A stretch of DNA of 64,000 bases, taken from assembly GCA_030447725.1 (NCBI GenBank), contig JAUJOQ010000006.1, positions 156,639-220,638 of the forward strand. The letters are read 5' to 3'. The position numbers were made by a program, and so were the translations under genes. Shown in pieces: positions 61,009-64,000 of this stretch. The notes beneath the pieces are model-generated. The model made no database searches and was not told the DNA's origin. It was given only the letters and a program-made list of their open reading frames with translations. The stretch comes from Thermoleophilaceae bacterium (lineage in GTDB: Bacteria; Actinomycetota; Thermoleophilia; Solirubrobacterales; Thermoleophilaceae). Each line of letters opens with the position of its first letter. Position 1 is the stretch's first letter.

Positions 61009-62930
61009 AGAACTACACCGCTGACGGCGCGGTGGGCTACAGCCCCTTCCCGCCAATCGCCGACTACGGGTTCCTATCGGACTGTGAGACCACCGCGCTG
61101 GTGGCTCCGAGCGGCAACGTGGAGTGGATGTGCCTGCCACGGATGGACTCCCCGAGCGTGTTCGGCGCCATGCTCGATCGCGATGCCGGCACCTTCCGCC
61201 TCGGGCCGGCGGACGTGCACGTGCCCGCGGCGCGCCGTTACCTGCCGGGCACGATGGTGCTCGAGACGAGCTGGGGCACGCGCGGCGGCTGGGTGATCGT
61301 GCGTGATGTGCTGCTGATCGGGCCGTGGCACCACGAAAACGAGCGCTCCACCACCCACAGGCGCTCGCCCACCGACTACGACGCCGACCATGTGCTGCTG
61401 CGCCTGGTGCGTTGCGTCAACGGCGAGGCGCAGCTCAACCTCGACTGCGAGCCGGTGTTCGACTACGGGCGCAGCTTCGCCGAATGGGAGTACTCGGGCC
61501 CCGGGTATCACGACGCCGTCGCGCGCGCCGAGGGGTCCGAGCTGCGGCTGCAGCTGACCACCGACATGAACCTCGGCATCGAGGGTCCGCGCGCCACCGG
61601 CCGCACGCTGATGCACGAGGGCGACACCCTGTTCGCCGCCCTCTCGTGGTCCCAGCACCGCGCGCCGCAGAGCTACGACGAGGCCTACGAGCGGTTGGTG
61701 TGGACCGCCCACCACTGGCAGCACTGGCTCGACCACGGCGAGTTTCCCGACCACCCCTGGCGCACCTTCCTCCAGCGCAGCGCGCTCACCCTCAAGGGGC
61801 TCTCCTACGCACCGACGGGCGCGCTGGTGGCAGCGGCGACCACGTCGCTGCCCGAGACCCCGGGTGGCGAGCGAAACTGGGACTACCGCTACACGTGGAT
61901 GCGCGACGCCACCTTCATGCTCTGGGGTCTCTACACGCTTGGCTTCGACTGGGAGGCCAACGACTTCTTCTACTTCGTGATGGACGTGGCCGAGGCCGAG
62001 GAGGGCCGGCTGCAGGTCATGTACGGGATCGACGGCAGGGCCCAGCTTGACGAGGAGGTGCTCGACCACCTCTCGGGCTACGAGGCCGCGAAGCCCGTAC
62101 GAGTGGGCAACAGCGCCTACAACCAGGAGCAGCACGACGTCTGGGGCGCGCTGCTCGACTCGGTCTACCTGCACACAAAGTCGCGCGACCACCTGCCGGA
62201 GCGGATCTGGCCGATCATGGTCAAGCAGGTCGAGGACGCCCTCGAGCACTGGCGCGAGCCCGACCGCGGGATCTGGGAGGTGCGCGGCGAGCCGAAGCAC
62301 TTCACGTCCTCGAAGCTGATGTGCTGGGTGGCGCTGGACCGCGGCGCCCGCCTGGCCGAGATCCGCGAGGACGGCGAGCGTGCAGAGAAGTGGCAGGCTG
62401 TGGCCGACGAGATCAAGGACGACATCTGCGCGAACGCGCTCGACGAGCGCGGTGTTTTCACCCAGCACTACGACACCGACGCGCTGGACGCGTCGGTGCT
62501 GCTCATGCCCCTGGTGCGGTTCCTGCCCCCCGACGATGAGCGGATCCGAACCACGGTGCTCGCCATCGCCGACGAGCTGAGCGTGGACGGCCTCGTGCTG
62601 CGCTACCGCACCGATGCCACCGACGACGGGATGGCCGGGGTTGAGGGCACCTTCACGATCTGCTCCTTCTGGCTCGTGTCCGCGCTGGTGGAGGTAGGAG
62701 AGCTGACACGGGCGCGCGAGCTCTGCGAGAAGCTGTTGTCCTACTCGAGCGCGCTGCAGCTATACGCCGAGGAGATCGACCCACGCTCGGGTCGCCACCT
62801 CGGCAACTTCCCGCAGGCCTTCACGCACCTGGCCCTCATCAACGCGGTGATGCACGTGGTCCGGGCGGACGAGCAGACGGTGGACAGCGACTTCGAGCGT
62901 CACCTCAAGCAGGTCCGCCACAGCGGTTGA
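61005..62930 (+). CDS. Glycoside hydrolase family 15 (glucoamylase/trehalase-like)
   Basis: A 641-residue intracellular GH15 enzyme, no signal peptide. N-terminal supersandwich domain (PIADYGFLSDCETTALVAPSGNVEWMCLPRMDSPSVF), then the (alpha/alpha)6 barrel with GGERNWDYRYTWMRDATFML (catalytic Glu/Asp region), DRGIWEVRGEPKHFTSSKLMCWVALDR (second catalytic Glu), and EGTFTICSFWLVSALVEVG. It probably releases glucose from alpha-glucans or trehalose, fuelling the adjoining pentose phosphate enzymes. TTG start overlaps the pgl stop. Confidence 0.93.
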   Translation: MKNYTADGAVGYSPFPPIADYGFLSDCETTALVAPSGNVEWMCLPRMDSPSVFGAMLDRDAGTFRLGPADVHVPAARRYLPGTMVLETSWGTRGGWVIVRDVLLIGPWHHENERSTTHRRSPTDYDADHVLLRLVRCVNGEAQLNLDCEPVFDYGRSFAEWEYSGPGYHDAVARAEGSELRLQLTTDMNLGIEGPRATGRTLMHEGDTLFAALSWSQHRAPQSYDEAYERLVWTAHHWQHWLDHGEFPDHPWRTFLQRSALTLKGLSYAPTGALVAAATTSLPETPGGERNWDYRYTWMRDATFMLWGLYTLGFDWEANDFFYFVMDVAEAEEGRLQVMYGIDGRAQLDEEVLDHLSGYEAAKPVRVGNSAYNQEQHDVWGALLDSVYLHTKSRDHLPERIWPIMVKQVEDALEHWREPDRGIWEVRGEPKHFTSSKLMCWVALDRGARLAEIREDGERAEKWQAVADEIKDDICANALDERGVFTQHYDTDALDASVLLMPLVRFLPPDDERIRTTVLAIADELSVDGLVLRYRTDATDDGMAGVEGTFTICSFWLVSALVEVGELTRARELCEKLLSYSSALQLYAEEIDPRSGRHLGNFPQAFTHLALINAVMHVVRADEQTVDSDFERHLKQVRHSG

Positions 62931-62974
62931 GCGGCAACGCTCGCGTTCCGGCGTGCGGATCCCAGGGGACTGAG

Positions 62975-63598
62975 ATGCCCTCTGGCTGGCGAACGGATCG
63001 GCGCACCCTCGCCCGCCTGCTGGTGGGGCTCTGGATCTTCGGCGCCGGCGAGGCATGCCTGGTGCTGGCGACGCTGGGCAACTCGCCGTGGACGGTTCTC
63101 GCGGAGGGCGTCTCCGAGCAGACCGGCACTGGGATAGGCGAAGTCACGATCGCGATCTCGTTCGTGGTGCTGCTGCTCTGGATACCGCTTTGCCAGCGCC
63201 CCGGCCTCGGTACGATCCTGAACGCGATAGTGGTCGGGGTCGCGATCGGAGTGACCCTTCGGGCGATCGGGGAGGCGGCCGGCCCGCTCGAGATCCGGCT
63301 GGCGCTGGTGGCCGGCGGGATCGCCCTGGTGGGCGCGGGCAGCGGCCTCTATCTGACCAGCCGCCTCGGCGCCGGCCCGCGCGACGGCCTGATGACGGGG
63401 CTGCACGCCAGGACAGGCAGGTCGCTGCGGCTGGTGCGGACGGGCATCGAGGTGGGGGTCACGGTCGCGGGCGCCGTGCTCGGGGGGACGGTCGGGGTGG
63501 GCACGCTGGCGTTCGCGCTGCTGATCGGGCCGGCGGTGCAGCTCTTCGTGGGCCTGGCGGGAGGGCTCGGGGCACCGGAGCCGGCGCCCGAGACGTGA
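62975..63598 (+). CDS. YczE/YyaS/YitT-family integral membrane protein
   Basis: A 207-residue polytopic protein with about five helices. LLVGLWIFGAGEACLVLATLGNSPWTVLAEG and the later SRLGAGPRDGLMTGLHARTG are signature features of YczE-like proteins. Function poorly known. ATG 62975 is preferred; a TTG at 62927 that overlaps the GH15 stop (TTGA) is an alternative, given similar overlaps nearby. Confidence 0.85.
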   Translation: MPSGWRTDRRTLARLLVGLWIFGAGEACLVLATLGNSPWTVLAEGVSEQTGTGIGEVTIAISFVVLLLWIPLCQRPGLGTILNAIVVGVAIGVTLRAIGEAAGPLEIRLALVAGGIALVGAGSGLYLTSRLGAGPRDGLMTGLHARTGRSLRLVRTGIEVGVTVAGAVLGGTVGVGTLAFALLIGPAVQLFVGLAGGLGAPEPAPET

Positions 63599-63661
63599 CC
63601 CGCCGGCCCCGGTGTGCGAACCCGACCGGTGCGGCTGTACGCCGTTTAGCGGTAGGCGGAG

Positions 63662-64000
63662 CTAGAGCTTCATGTCGGCCACCATCGCCGCGAACAGCAG
63701 CGCCAGGTATGCCAGCGAGTACAGGTACAGCCATAGGGCGGAGCGACGGTCGGCACGGCGGTACAGGCGCACGGCGCCGAAGATGAACACCGCGCCGAGC
63801 CCGACCGAGCAGGCGAGGTAGATGCCCCCGAAGCCGCCCGCGCAGAAGGGCAGCTGGGTGACCGCGTAGAGCAGCCCCGAGTAGAGCAGGATCTGCTTGC
63901 GCGTCTCGCGCTCGCCGCGCACCACGGGCATCATCGGCACGCCGGCCTTGGCGTACTCGTCCTTCATGAGAAGAGACAGTGCCCAGAAGTGCGGTGGCGT
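63662..64000 (-). CDS. ctaB: Protoheme IX farnesyltransferase, C-terminal part (5' truncated by window edge)
   Basis: Heme O synthase fragment. The frame runs off the right edge: codons from 64000 give TPPHFWALSLLMKDEYAKAG, the conserved loop, followed by VPMMPVVRGERETRKQILLYS and three hydrophobic helices to the end. It makes heme O for the aa3 oxidase encoded at 31-36 kb. Convergent with the YczE-like gene. Confidence 0.93.
   Translation of the reverse strand, partial: TPPHFWALSLLMKDEYAKAGVPMMPVVRGERETRKQILLYSGLLYAVTQLPFCAGGFGGIYLACSVGLGAVFIFGAVRLYRRADRRSALWLYLYSLAYLALLFAAMVADMKL

Overview
The window is very GC-rich, gene-dense chromosomal DNA with many GTG and TTG starts, 4-bp GTGA/ATGA/TGATG gene overlaps, and actinobacterial gene order (rplM-rpsI-glmM-glmS-acpS-nnr-alr; tkt-tal/pgi-gnd-zwf-opcA-pgl; ctaC-ctaD-ctaE). 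Together with GuaB3, OpcA, an F420-type nitroreductase-like protein and a transaldolase/phosphoglucose isomerase fusion, this suggests an actinobacterium, probably of the deep Thermoleophilia/Solirubrobacterales kind. The lineage is an inference; no rRNA or tRNA gene is present to test it.

Layout. 0-5 kb: the end of rdgB, a cation efflux protein, then a roadblock-like protein, a small basic protein and the TldD/TldE protease pair. 5-9.4 kb: HU, pyrF, a tandem hairpin repeat, a LysM protein, a D,D-carboxypeptidase and a PfkB sugar kinase. 9.4-12.6 kb: a palindromic repeat cluster, then guaB3-guaA. 12.6-14.7 kb (minus): an M23 endopeptidase and a methyltransferase. 15-25.5 kb: rplM, an rpsI with a long repetitive N-terminal extension, and the amino-sugar and cell-wall run glmM-glmS-acpS-nnr-CBS-alr-cca-corA. 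25.5-30.7 kb: HIT, cold shock protein, IF-1, small hypotheticals, a glycosyltransferase and a cytochrome c/cupredoxin protein. 30.7-37.7 kb (minus): an aa3/caa3 oxidase operon (ctaC-ctaD-Usp-like-ctaE-small TM-IMPase) with small membrane proteins, an AraC-type regulator and a MepA-like endopeptidase upstream. 37.8-43.6 kb: ROK glucokinase, transketolase and Tal-Pgi. 43.6-56.7 kb: an accessory island with a sugar-nucleotide operon (nucleotide-sugar dehydrogenase, two epimerases, a TIM-barrel/CapD fusion), WecA, DUF354, and several decayed genes. 56.7-63.6 kb: gnd-zwf-opcA-pgl-GH15 and a YczE-like protein. The window ends inside ctaB on the minus strand.

Functionally the core is central carbon metabolism (glucokinase, complete pentose phosphate pathway, glucoamylase-like GH15), envelope building (amino sugars, D-Ala, peptidoglycan hydrolases) and terminal respiration. 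The pentose phosphate genes look like one ancestral block split by the 13-kb island, whose frameshifted remnants mark it as a plastic site.

Recurring themes: (i) a TAGNNT-type -10 element lying 6-9 nt before the start codon at about a dozen genes, implying many leaderless mRNAs; (ii) two families of short palindromic repeats, one of which has entered a coding sequence and shows compensatory stem changes. The items most worth follow-up are the S9 extension, the TIM/CapD fusion operon, the duplicated Usp-like protein inside the oxidase operon, and the roadblock/TldDE cluster.
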